Source: Owenia fusiformis (taxonomy: Eukaryota; Annelida; Polychaeta; Sabellida; Oweniidae). Taken from it: a stretch of DNA of 64,000 bases. A program made the position numbers and the translations under genes. Below are positions 1-12,900 of the stretch, in pieces; positions within the stretch are counted from its first letter, which is position 1; each line of letters opens with the position of its first letter. The notes below the pieces were generated by a model that worked only from the letters and a program-made list of their open reading frames with translations, did no database searches and was not told the DNA's origin. The stretch is from contig CAIIXF020000011.1 in assembly GCA_903813345.2 (NCBI GenBank), positions 24,792,166 to 24,856,165 on the forward strand. Direction: 5' to 3'.

Positions 1-308
1 ATGGCTCAAAGAGTCCGTGGATATATTCCTAGATGGGAAAATGATTTCCCATGGCTACGAAGACCAGAGCAAAATCAAGGCATGAAGTGTGTAACATATG
101 CATAACATCTGGAAAACGGAATATCTTCACGACAAATGGGTGCAAAGACTATCAATTTTCTAGTTTAACTCGTCATGCGAGATCAGGTGGGCACATTGAT
201 ACCACGGCAAATAACCGTCAAGCTGCACGCTTTGAGAGCTGCAGGCAAAAAAGACAAAAATGCCTTATATTATTGACGTCCTTGTACAAATTAAAGCATG
301 TCCAGTAA
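1..308 (+). pseudogene. broken BED/TTF-type zinc-finger coding fragment
   Basis: A coding-like stretch at the window edge is split over two frames. The first frame runs from base 1 to a TAA near base 104 and has a basic, tryptophan-containing start (RVRGYIPRWENDFPWLR). The second frame, open from about base 51 to 308, carries C-x2-C (CNIC) followed by FTTNGCKDYQ and H-x5-H (LTRHARSGGH). This Cys2-His2 layout resembles the N-terminal finger of ZNF862/KIAA1586/C17orf113-type proteins, which derive from hAT transposases. The two frames meet near base 80 and are offset by two bases, so the copy looks frame-damaged. No transposase core follows and the frame ends soon after the finger. It is probably a decayed transposon-derived gene fragment. 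A real exon with an assembly error is possible, because the window starts inside it. Confidence 0.45.
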
Positions 309-520
309 AAGAAAATATTATCTGTTTAATACAAGAAAAGATATTTCACTTTTTGTGATTTTTAATTAATAGATGTAATTTTACATAAAATTTCCAAATA
401 TGATATCAGTTTGACTAACTTTTTAATGCCGTAAATCAAAATAATTTCTACTTGCATCTAGTCATTTAAATATGATATACTGTATATGATATCTCATGAC
501 CTGCATTATGTAAAAGACAT
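301..520 (+). repeat. dispersed repeat, copy 1
   Basis: The stretch beginning TGTCCAGTAAAAGAAAATAT and continuing with 'aaatatgatatcagtttgac' and 'atttctacttgcatct' recurs at 8459-8745 and, in part, at 29626-29790. It is a dispersed non-coding family. No ends or target duplication were resolved. Confidence 0.6.
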
Positions 521-794
521 TTATTTTTATTTTTTCATTGTTCACATGGACACATTTGGGTTAGTTCCTGAGAGTACTCGCTGGCCAGCAATGCAGGGGA
601 GCATAGAGGAGGCAGGACATTTTTTGGGTCCACCCTGTCTCACTGTTAATAAGTAATAAAAATGCAATTACTAGAATCGTTCAAATCTAGAAGTTCATTC
701 AGTGTCAATGTTAATGATACTTGAGTCATGTTATGATTTTTGAATTGTGCAGAATATGGGACGTTAATCATGATTGACAATTAACAACAACATA

Positions 795-987
795 ATGTTT
801 CTTAATCTTTGTAAAATACTTTGGGAGAATTTTTACAAATCTCTACTCACCTTGTTGTTGGTGTTCCTTGTTCTCCAGTATGGAATTAACATATTTCTAT
901 TCAACAAACACAGTGTTAGTATATTAAAAAGGGTACAGACAAGGAACTCAAGAAACATTTTCTGTCCAGTTGCTCCATTATTTGAAG
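795..987 (+). CDS. B4GALT-like: GT7 gene exon 1: cytosolic tail and Golgi signal anchor
   Basis: The ATG at 795 opens a frame encoding a short tail with one Lys, then a 20-residue hydrophobic helix (KSLLTLLLVFLVLQYGINIF) with basic residues after it. This is typical of a type II Golgi glycosyltransferase. The exon ends in phase 1 at a strong donor, GAAG|GTAAGT, and the single leftover G pairs with the GT that opens the 9954 exon to give a Gly codon. The ATG at 795 was chosen because it is the first in frame; the frame upstream has only a TTG. An acceptor-like 'tgtgcag' at 747-752 suggests that part of the 5'UTR may lie on another exon. Confidence 0.72.
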
Positions 988-3900
988 GTAAGTTAGTAAG
1001 GGTAAGTTCATAGTTGAAAATCTTGTGGGAGACCGTCTTGTTTGAACCCGCAATGTAGTAATCAGAAAATGATCGCATTGTAGTTATCAGAAAATAATCG
1101 CAATGTAGTAATTAGAAAGAGATCGCAATATAGTAATCAGAAAATTATCGCAATGTAGTAATCAGAAAGTGATCGCAATGTAGTAATCAGAAAATGATCG
1201 CAATGTAGTAATCAGAAAGTGATTGCAATATAGTAATCAGAAAATGATCACAATGTAGTAATCAGAAAATTATCACAATGTTGTAATCAGAAAGCAGTGT
1301 TTTCAGTAGATTTGTCCAAGATTGTGTTCCCGGGACATAATGATTTTCAAAAAATGCGTCTCCCCTCAAAAAACTGCGTCCCTTGAAGAAATGTTCCCTG
1401 GAATTCAAAGTCATGCTTTTACACTAACTGAAATAAAATTGATGAAGTTTTGTATCGCTGTTGCTATTTATTGGTCTAAATCAGTGTTCTGGCGAGTCTA
1501 GATAATGTCATTGAATGATACAGATACCATCACTTGTGAGGTATAACTTATAATCAACCATTAGAAACACATTTTCTTTGCGTATTTCGAAGCAATAAGC
1601 TACTGATTTTGCTTTAGTTTAGGGGCAATCTGCGCGAGGTTCAATTTTTTGGTTCAGTTTCTTGCGCGTGCGCATGCGCATTCTTAAATAATAATCTTGT
1701 GATCGCACTTGAGCAATAGAAAATGGTTTAAAGTCTTCAGCTAACGGCCAATCATAAGACTTGTACTGATTACTGCTCAGATATCCAGTATTGGATAACT
1801 ATTTGTCCTATCACATGCCTCGTACTATTTCGATCAGAAATCAACTTCTGGGAAGGAAACTTCGAAAGAAAATTTTATTTCTTTTAAAGAAATTCAAATT
1901 GGGTCCCAAAAACGTAATTATTTTTTTAATTTCCATCTACCCAATCTTGATTTACGTCCTCTCCATTGAAGGATGCCGTTAATGAAATCAATGAAAAAGT
2001 GGTCACAATGTAGTAATCAGAAAGTGATCGCAAATGTAGTAATCAGAAAATGATCGCAATGTAGTAATCAGAAAATAATCGCAATATAGTAATCAGAAAG
2101 TGATTGCAATGCAGTAATCAGAAAATTATCGCAATGTAGTAATCAGAAAGTGATCGCAATGTAGTAATCAGAAAATGATCGCAATTTAGTAATCAGAAAG
2201 TGATCGCAATATAGTAATCAGAAAATGATCGCAATGTAGTAATCAGAAAATGATCTCAATGTAGTAATCAGAAAACGATTGCAATGTAGTAATCAGAAAG
2301 TGATCGTAATGTAGTAATCAGAATATGATCACAATGTAGTAATCAGAAAGTGATCGTAATGTAGTAATCAGAAAATGATCACAATGTAGTAATCAGAAAG
2401 TGATCACAATGTCGTAATCAGAAAATGATCGCAATGTAGTTATCAGAAAATGATCACAATGTAGTAATCAGAAAGTGATCGCAATGTCGTAATCAGAAAA
2501 TGATCACAATGTAGTTATCAGAAAGTGATCGCAATGCAGTAATCAGAAAATAATCGCAATGTAGTAATCAGAAAGTGATCGCAATGCAGTAACCAGAAAA
2601 TAATCGCAATGTAGTAATCAGAAAGTGATCGCAATGTTGTAATCAGAAAATGATCGCAATTTAGTAATCAGAAAGTGACCGCAATATAGTAATCAGAAAA
2701 TGATCGCAATGTAGTAATCAGAAAATGATCGCAATGTGGTAATCAGAAAATGATTGCAATGTAGTTATCAGAAAATGGTCGCAATTTAGTAATCAGAAAG
2801 TGATTGCAATATAGTAATAAGAAAATGATCGCAATGTCGTAATCAGAAAATGATCTTAATGTAGTAATCAGAAAATGATCACAATGTACTAATCAGAAAG
2901 TGATCGCAATGCAGTATTAGAAAATAATCGCAATGTAGTAATCAGAAAATGATCACAATGTAGTAATCAGAAAATGATCGCAGTGTCGTAATTAGAAAAT
3001 GATCACAATGTAGTAATCAGAAAGTGATCGTAATGTAGTAATCAGAAAATGATCGCAATGTAGTTATCAGAAAATGATCACAATGTAGTAATCAGAAAGT
3101 GATCGCAATGTAGTTATCAGAAAATGATCACAATGTAGTAATCAGAAAGTGATCGCAATGTCGTAATCAGAAAATGATCGCAATGTAGTTATCAGAAAAT
3201 GATCACAATGTAGTAATCAGAAAGTGATCGCAATGTCGTAATCAGAAAATGATCGCAATGTAGTTATCAGAAAATGATCACAATGTAGTAATAATCAGAA
3301 AGTGATCGCAATGTAGTTATCAGAAAATGATCACAATGAAGTGATCGTAATGTAGTAATCAGAAAATGATCACAATGTAGTAATCAGAAAGTGATCGCAA
3401 TGTAGTAATCAGAAAATGATTGCATCACCATGTTGAAATGGACCATGGCTATACCATGGTATAACATGGTATGACCATGGTATACCATGGTATATGACCA
3501 TGAAATGCAATGAAATACCATGGTAATACCATGGCCGATCATGATCGTTAAATGGCACCATTGCATTTCATGGTTAACAGCGCGTTTTTAACATGGAGTT
3601 TTCCATCGAAAAAATACTGCCGTTTCGCAGTATTTCATGGTCAGAAACCCTCAAATGCAATGATATCATGGTCAAGTTCTCGACCATGATATCATTGCAT
3701 TTGATGGACAATTTATAAATGTTATTCATAGTGCTAGGATGTAATATCAAATGAAAAATGATCGTGAAACATTGACAAATAATGATTCAATCTTGTTGAG
3801 CCAGTTGATTACTACGAGGACCTCAGAAATGAACAAATATTATAACTCCGAGTTATAATTTCTACGGCGACCCTGCTGCCTGTAAAAAACTGGATACGCC

Positions 3901-6900
3901 GTACGGAGGCCGCAAGGCGAGCATAGTTTTTCTACGCTCGCCGCAGAAATTCACTGATTTAATTGATCTGCGGCAGATTTGCAGCCGCCGTGCGACAAAT
4001 GTGAGTGGAGTGTAAGAAAATGTGTGAATTTATGCCTAAAAATAAGTAATTTTTATAACATGATTGAGTGCTTCAACTTAAAAAGAAGTATTTTGCCATT
4101 TTCATCAGGCCCGTAGCCAGGGGGGGGGGTTTGTGTGGTTCGGGCGAACCCCCCCTCTTGGCCAAAATTTCTTTCAAAATCATGCAGTTTTTCACCATTC
4201 TGACTATTAGTTGAGTGATTTTTGGCCAAATTTGCAAAAGTGAACCCCCCTTAGAATTTTTTGGAAAAGTGACCCCCCCCCCTTAGAAAATTCTGGCTAC
4301 GTGCCTGTCCATGATATATTGGCACCAATTTTTTCCCAAAAAGTAGTACCATAATATTGTAGTACCATTCTCTCAGTAATGTTAGTATATTTTGAAAATT
4401 CATGTTGAAAAGTACATTTTATGCTCCAGTTATGCTCATCATGGAGTATAAAGGTATGAGGTTTTCAAAATCAAACTGGTAACTTGATCAGAAGTATTCA
4501 TATTTTCCAGAAATCTTTAAAGTAAACTTTTTCATTGCTGCCAATCTTCGTACAAAAGTGTAAAGAATTAGATAAAATGTTCTGTATAATTTTCTGAGTT
4601 TTTTGCCTCAACTCAAACATGTTGTTGCATGGTGTTTCTGTGTGTTAAAAGAAAATTTGTGAAAAATGTATATCCCCTTATTGCTCCTTATCTTGTAAAA
4701 TGGCACTATGTTTCATGTCCAATATACTCTTAATAGGATACATACACCATTGAATGTCTACGGTAGGTTAGGAAAATGTAAGTATTTGCTTTGGAATAAG
4801 CCAAAGACAATAAGGTTAGACTCCCATTTCCCATAAACTTTGTGAAAGTATTTGTGGTAACTACAATTATTAATTATTCAGCAATGTCTATTAGATAAAT
4901 GAATTTTTTTATATTCCTTGATTATTAATGTGAATATGTTCTGTGAATGTTAAATTAATGCAAAATGATGAATGATATTACACAATTCAAATATTATATC
5001 ATATAGCAAAATATAATTATGTCACCATCATAAGTGTCTCAAACATTTTTCATGATGGCATTCAGTGTATGGTCTTGGTGCTCTACATTTGGAGTTCAAA
5101 GTTTGGCATATGTAACAAATAGTAGGTGGTGTACCTTGTTATATATTTACAATGCATTCCTTACAATCATCTCCAAATATGAGACCATTTTCACCAAAAT
5201 CTAAGTATGGAATTTCACTTCTATTCAATTAGAAAGCGATAAACATTCCAATGATATAATAAATGTTTTGAACATGTATTCCAAATTTTTAACCCTAACC
5301 CTTATGCCCTGGATGGGCCATGTGCAAAATGAAGGTGTTAATTGAGACATATTTCAGATAAATGCAATTACTAAAAAAAATGGGATTGGGCTAATCAAGA
5401 GTTATCTAAAATAAATTTAATTTTCATGACATAACATAAGTCTAATCAAATTAAATCATATGATAAATATATTAATGTAATATAGATCACTCTCACTTAT
5501 CATAATGTTTGGACAGCTCCAAAGCTTGGAAGATAGTTGACATTTTGGCTCACATGTTTAAGTATTTTTATGTCAATGGTTAAGAAGTTATGACATACAA
5601 CAGCCACTTTTTAAGGTTGCATTCAATTGTTACATTTTTGTAGCTGTTTTCAATAATTTATCGGGTGTTGACATGATGTCATCTTAATGACTCGTTTACA
5701 TTAATTTCTAAATTTGCTAATGGAAATTTTTCTAAAACTCTAGAAAGAATGAACTATTTGGGATTTTATGGTGAGCTATTGCAATCATCCATGCATTTTT
5801 GAGAGTAACTCATTTTTTAAGATGAACCAAACTAGACTAGATTTTTACCTCACTTGAACTAACCATAGCACTATGCAAAATCAATTCGAAATACTGTCAA
5901 ACAGTTGAGATAAAAATCTTATTGTAAATTGTATGCATGTGCTTTAGTTGCTCTGCAACGCAGTTTAATATAGACACTGATACGCTAACTTACTTTGGAT
6001 GTCTGGGTGCACATACTTTTTAATATGTTCTAATATGTGTCGTATCATGAAATAAACTTGGTTACTGTGTATACTGCTTAATCATACAAAAACAGATTTA
6101 TTTGAGCACATATACATTTTCATGATAAATGATATATTTATCTGATTCCTATGCCATATCATTCATTCAGTGATAAAAATAAGATTTACTTACTATGAAT
6201 TAGTCCAGAAAGGACAAGGTGCAATTATTGGCAAATATCCCTATGGTCAAAATGAATCATTCGTAGGTGTAACATGAAGAATAAAATGTCATATAATACT
6301 TTGGAAAATATTAAAGTGCTCGGACACACATAAGCTGAGATAGGGATCATTTCGTTCAGTAAGGTTGTATATTGACTTACATGGGGCTGTGCACCATTGA
6401 CTTAACATGAGGATATCAGCAGATCCCAATAGAGGCCATTGGTTTCCATTGATTATCACAGAAATACCAAAAATACACTATGACCTGAATCTATTGCAAA
6501 CTTAATAATTTCACAATACGACACAAATGGTTTATCTCATCAAATGTGCAAATATGAAGTTTGCAATCGATTCAGGTCATACTTAAAATTAAAAGATTGT
6601 ACATTTTTTCATCATTTTTTCCCTACAAAATGGCTATAGAAAAATGCTCCAAAAAACAACTTTTACACTTATCAAATATCATACAAGTTAGTAAAACCAA
6701 AGATTATACTATTATATTTCATTATGTAGTAACATATTTGGATAAGATGCAGGGATGCGTAGGATGTAAATGGATTTTGACAGACACAAAAATACTTCCT
6801 GGTGGCCTATACATCAATACAGTGCTGAATATAGGTCAACAAGATACTAGTGTGCATATAAATGTAATAATTGAAGCAGAATACTCATTTTGAAAAATCA

Positions 6901-9900
6901 GATGAATTATTTTTTTTCCCATGGGGAGATCCCAATGGAGGGTGTATAAGGTCCTTTCTATAGCCTAAGTATTTTACAAAGAGGATTGGCTCACAAGGGG
7001 GGGAGCCCCAGAGTTTTAGCGATGACTGACATAAAACGTCTCTTGCGTACCACCTTCATTTGCACAAATTCTCACCAGTTAATTTTCGAACATAGCGAGT
7101 TGTCCTGATGTTTTAATCGATGTAAACATATTCCTTACATATTTTTTTATGTTGATGTGAAAAACCAAGCTATGATATTGGTTAATACGCCAGGAATAAA
7201 TATAATATTATTCGAAGTGTTATTAGAAAATTTTGAATCCACCATTTTTGCTTATCGATTTGGACCAATCAGAGGTGTATGTCATCTCAATACAGGTTTA
7301 TATTATAAGCGTATGTCATCTTTGAACTCTGGTGTTAATCCCCCTCTTGGTTCTAACTCAATATTTTTATCTTCAAGCAATTAGTTCATGGCTGATCGTG
7401 CCTGCATATTTCTATGGCTGCAAGAAGAATGGCCTATATTCTAGTGATAGCGATGACAAAGACGAAAATATTGTTAATCTCTGACATATAGCTATCCAAA
7501 AGATTTGAACTGATATCTTGATCACTTCTTAAGTGTTTTGAAATTTGTGTTATGAAATTGTTTGGTGATAGGTTCAAAACTTGCGATTGAAATTCTGAAT
7601 TGAAAAAATGGCAGCTATTTATGATTTTGAATTTTGTAATCATGAGATGACTTCATACGTCTTTTTCCATGACAACAAATAGACAAACATGTTCTAATGG
7701 TAGGGTATTTGTAGCTTAATTAGGTTTCTATTTTTTATATTGTGAAACAAAATGTTAAGATTTACAAAGGTAAACTGTCTGATGAAGATGTATGAATACA
7801 TTGGAAATTTGTAAATCTCTACATTTTGTTTTGTTTTTAACACTTATAAACATATTACGTTTCATATTGTGTGTAACCATTTTGTGACTTTGTTAAGATA
7901 TAACGTGGTCTTTCTGGTCATGTCTGCAGAGCTCACATTCGTTATGTTGTGACTCTGACAGTTCTATATCTAGTTGTTGATGTGATCTTAAAGTGTTGCA
8001 TTTGTTTTTCTTACTTTAAAAGCTCCTTGTAGCCTTTTAATTACATATTTGTTAATTTCCGCGACAGTTTAGTATAAAGTTAATAATATTAAACTAAATT
8101 TACAAATCATAAATCCCTTGTTATTTAAGAACAATGCTCAACTCTGCCTAATTTGTGATTTTAGACTTCGGGAAAAATAATACTAAACTGCAAAGCATTA
8201 TTTCTATTGGGAAATAGGAAATTGGGTATAAGGTTAAGTCTCATTTCAATTTCACACTTGTGCCAGTAGTAAATCAAGAATAGATGCTAACATCCTGTTG
8301 CAAATTGTCCTGCATGGATAATAACCCAGATGCCAAAATTAGTGACCAGTTTCACTACCAGGTTGCTAATTTGGGTCAGATAACATGGCAGATATACATC
8401 AGTTTAAGTGGATCGATTTTCATATAACCCTTATATGTCTGATAAATATTCAAATGAGAATGTGTCCAGTAAAAGAAAATATTATCTGTCCAACACAATA
8501 AAAGATGTCTCACTTTTGTGATTTTATAAAATGGGGCCTAAGGGAATCTAACTAACCTACAGGAGTCATATTTTCAAAGAAAATTAACTTGATAGATCAT
8601 TTTTTAAACCACATTTCTAGCTTTAATTTTACAGTTAAGTTTAGTTTAGTTTAAACTGAACTTCAAATATGATATCACTTTGACTGAATTTTGAATATTT
8701 AATGACATAAATCAAGATTATTTCTACTTGCATCTTGTGTATTCAGCGATCTCTCCTGCCCCTGAGGTAAATACCACATTGAAGCAAGCAAAATTACATC
8801 AACTTGAGATAGACTTTAACCCCCTCACAAAATGAAAAAATAGAGAAAATCCTTTAGAATGCAATATTGGATTTTGCTTTGAGCTTGAATATACTATGGC
8901 ATTCTGATACTCATAGCATTTTTCTGTTTCACATCTCAGGACAGAGAAGAAATGAGATGGCATGGTTTATCATGATGATACTATGGCACTTACAAAAAGG
9001 GAAAAATGCAAAATAAAGAACACAATCCTAAATCATATACAACTGTATTGTAAGTCTTAAAATTTTCACTTCACCAAACCACCAAGAAGTGGTGACTTAT
9101 TGTTCTAGCCATTATTTTTTGTTACCTGTATGAAAATTTGGCATGCAGTATCTGTAATCAGACCAGGTGATAATGACATTTCGTACTTTGTCATGTTTAT
9201 GCTTTTTTCATTTGAGAGGTTTCATAATTTATCACATCTGCACAAATAAATCTTGTTTATATAATCATAAGTTAAAGGACACAACTTGAGAGAATATTTG
9301 ATAATGACTTATCTACTGACAAAACAAATAAATTGTTATTATAAAATAAATATTGAATAAAATGAAATATGAAGTAAAATGAGGAATATCAGTTAAATAT
9401 TTCAAGTAGTTACCTTTAAGAATGTTTGACTTCTAATTCTAATTTTATTCATGATAAACGATATCTTCAATCAATTAAATATGTATACGGTATTGCTTTT
9501 CAATTTTAAAAGACGTTCTTTATTTTTTATCTTGTAACTCTTTCTTTTATTACAACATGTTTACCTGATGAATTTGTTTAAAATAAAACACAATATATCA
9601 AGTCATCTCCTTATTATTTATCAGACCTTCAAACATATCTGTCCCATCATGGGCTTTCAATAGAATGCCCATGGTCCCATATAACAGTTTAGGATGTACC
9701 TCATTATTAACAAGGGTAGAATTTTTGTCAAAAAATCAGAACCGTTTTCAATGAAACAATATCAGAGCACTTGGACATTTTTGGTCAATAGAATAACACT
9801 GTGAGCCAAATTTTTGTAAAATTGGGTATTTTTCAAAAAATTATCCTCAACTTGTCACTTTCCCCATTCTTGTTGAGTGTTCATATGATATTAAAACCTG

Positions 9901-12900
9901 AACTATGATGCAGACATACAAGTATATAGTTTTTGTTTGTTTTGTTCTTAAAGGTTGTAACCAAATGCTGCTTTACGAAGATAAAGTACAGCGTGGCCCC
10001 GACCTAGAGACATATTCCAATATAACTGCTGAAAACTGTAGCAAACTTTGTCTAGAAAATATGCAATGTGTCGCTGCATCATTTGACGTTAATGTAAGCC
10101 CAGAATGCTGGCTTCACCATGGCAATGGCGCAATAGAGAACAGAAAACAAGCACTATTGTTTAAGAAGGATTGCTCAGGTCAGTAAAAGTCGTAATAATT
10201 AAGAGACTCCCCCCAAATGTTAGCAAAACCATATGAATCCTTGTATAGTCATTAAGAGTGACGGAGTCCTTGTCTCACTAGAGACAATCCTATGAAAATA
10301 AATCTTAAGTTTGAGACGTCCCATTTGGGATTACTCATCCTTGAAAGTCACATGACTGAAACTGACCAATCAGATACATATGGATTTGATACGATTGCAT
10401 CAAATCTCCCCCTACCCTAGCTCTGTTTATTTGGTATTTCCCTTTCCCTCAGAAGATGGTACATGTATGTGCTAGTTAGGTGCTTATAAGGAAAAGCAAT
10501 ATTACATATATGTAAGTGATGCTTTTTGCTTGCGAAAATTAAATTTTAAAATTAAGTGTGGATTTTTAAGATCGAATGTTCTAATGATCCATTGATATGG
10601 TTTATAAAGGTTTTGGTGCCTAGATTATGGTTTATTGGCCCATAAAAAAATACCCTGCACGCAGAGTCTAGTTATTAAGTACTCTCTGCCTAGTATAGAC
10701 TATATTACAGTTTAGCAGCCCCGCCCCGAAGATTGGTGCCTGTAATAAATTATTCCAAATCTTCCAAGCTGACCCTTTTTCAACCAATCAGCGAAGTGGA
10801 TGGAACACGTACTAAATTTGTGCTCATTAACTATGCGTTGATATAATAGGAAATAACCATATAGAAAGTCGTCCGTATACGACGATGAACTCTGATTGGC
10901 TCGGTGAGATCAGAGATTTATTGTAAACTGAAAGAGTGAAGACGAAGCTCTCTTTTAAGAAGTGAAGTTGAACAAATGCAAAGGGTAATAAAAAAATTAA
11001 ATTTTAGAATTATGTGTGGATTTTTAAGATCAAATGTTCTATTAATCCATTGATATGGTTTATATAGGTTTTGGTGCCTAGATTATAGTTTATTGGCCCA
11101 TAAAAAATTAAATTTTAAGATTATGTGTGGATTTTTAAGATCAAATGTTCTATTAATCCATTGATATGGTTTATATAGGTTTTGGTGCCTAGATTATAGT
11201 TTATTGGCCCATAAAAAATTAAATTTTAAGATTATGTGTGGATTTTTAAGATCGATTGTTCTATTGATCCATTGATATGGTTTATAGAGGTTTTGGTGAC
11301 TAGATTATGGTTTATTGGCCCATAATATAGAGTATGACCATGAATCATGAAATATTATTCATGAGTTTGCACTAAAATAATTTGTGAATGCCAGTTTTCA
11401 GGAAATAGCCTCAAGGAAAGTGTCAATAGACAGGATTTTCCAAATGAATATATTTGGCATTATTTCCCTCAGTGACAACACTATTGTTTAAGTTTACATT
11501 GCATGGGTATAGCCAGGGAGTATGATTGCACCCCCACCCCCACAAAGAAAGAAAAAGCAATTTTGGAAAATTTGTTGAAGACACATCAACAAATTTTAGT
11601 GATGTTAACCCAAAAAGTCACACCCCCCCTTGACAATTGCTGCCTATGCCCATGCATTGTCTTGTTTATTGCTTTTACGCTTCATTTATTTCCCTTTTCA
11701 AATGGCTATGGTGGCATATTGTAATTACAGTCCATTTTAGTAATGCATGAATGAAGATACTTTAGAGTAATTCAATTTGATTATTTTGTTTTCTTTTTTT
11801 TTGAAGAAGGATGGATGATTTTTACTTTGAATTTGAAAATAGATGAATGTGACAAAATGCTGCATTGAAATTATTATCCCATTAAGAAAAAAAGTGCATG
11901 GTTCTTTATCAATCATATCATTTTGATTTTTCTGTTTTACCATCGCTTTGTTAACCAACATAAAAAAACATTATATTTGTATTCTATCCACCATTGCTCA
12001 TCATCTTATTGATGACAGTTCATGGCAACCATAAAGGAAATATTATATTGATAAAAAAATGTATATGTATTCAGTATCAACCTGAATTGATTCATTGGAT
12101 GTTAATATCCCAAAATGTGATTCTTAAAATTCTATGAAAACTATCAAAATTCGATGTCTTGACTCATTTTGGCACAAAATTCTCATTTTTCCAGTCCTGA
12201 CAAAAAAGGTAAAAACGTCAATTTTCACAATTTTAAGGTTTTTACAATGGGGTGCAAGCTTATTTTCAATGATGGAAAAATTACCCTTTAAAAAATCCTG
12301 CTATGATATGATTTCAGGATGTCATATGGTGTCTTACAAGGGTCAAGTCCAGATGGGTCCCGACATGCTTGTGATCGCCAACATTACCAGTGAACAATGC
12401 AAGGCAGCCTGTCAGATAGATGAGAAATGTCAAAGTTCTACATGGGACAATAAAGATGGCTCTGTATCCTGTTTTATGCATAATAAACAGAAGGCAAGGT
12501 CGAAACAAAAAAATGCAGTTCACTTTAGGAAGATATGTGAAAGTAAGGATATCATCGATTTTCTCAAGTTAATTCTTTCTTTAATTAAAGCATAGAGAGA
12601 TGGTGTTTCCAATAGGGAAGATATTTTGCAGAATATCTATCAACTGAAATTTCAGTTTATGATCCTAATTCCAACCAGAAATTCTATCACATGAGACAAA
12701 TGATCCAACCGAGGCAAAAAAATAAATATAAGAATTATTAATGCTCTCAAACGATGAATATATTGCTCGTTCAATACAAAATAATAACTGTATAGTGCAC
12801 TAAAAAATCATGTGATGTTATATGATGTGCAATACAATAAACATGTGAATAAAATGCAATACAATGTCTATTGAATACATACAGTATAACCCAATATGAT

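Noticed and set aside
1049-3424. CRISPR array candidate (regular short repeats)
   Set aside because: The 25-bp units are directly tandem with no unique spacers, and the window is animal DNA.
3384-3566. 60-codon minus-strand frame rich in His, Met and Tyr
   Set aside because: It is a translation of the CCATGG palindrome cluster and minisatellite end.
6561-6893. 110-codon frame
   Set aside because: It lies inside a MITE; the related copy at 45955-46753 does not keep it open, and it shows no domain.
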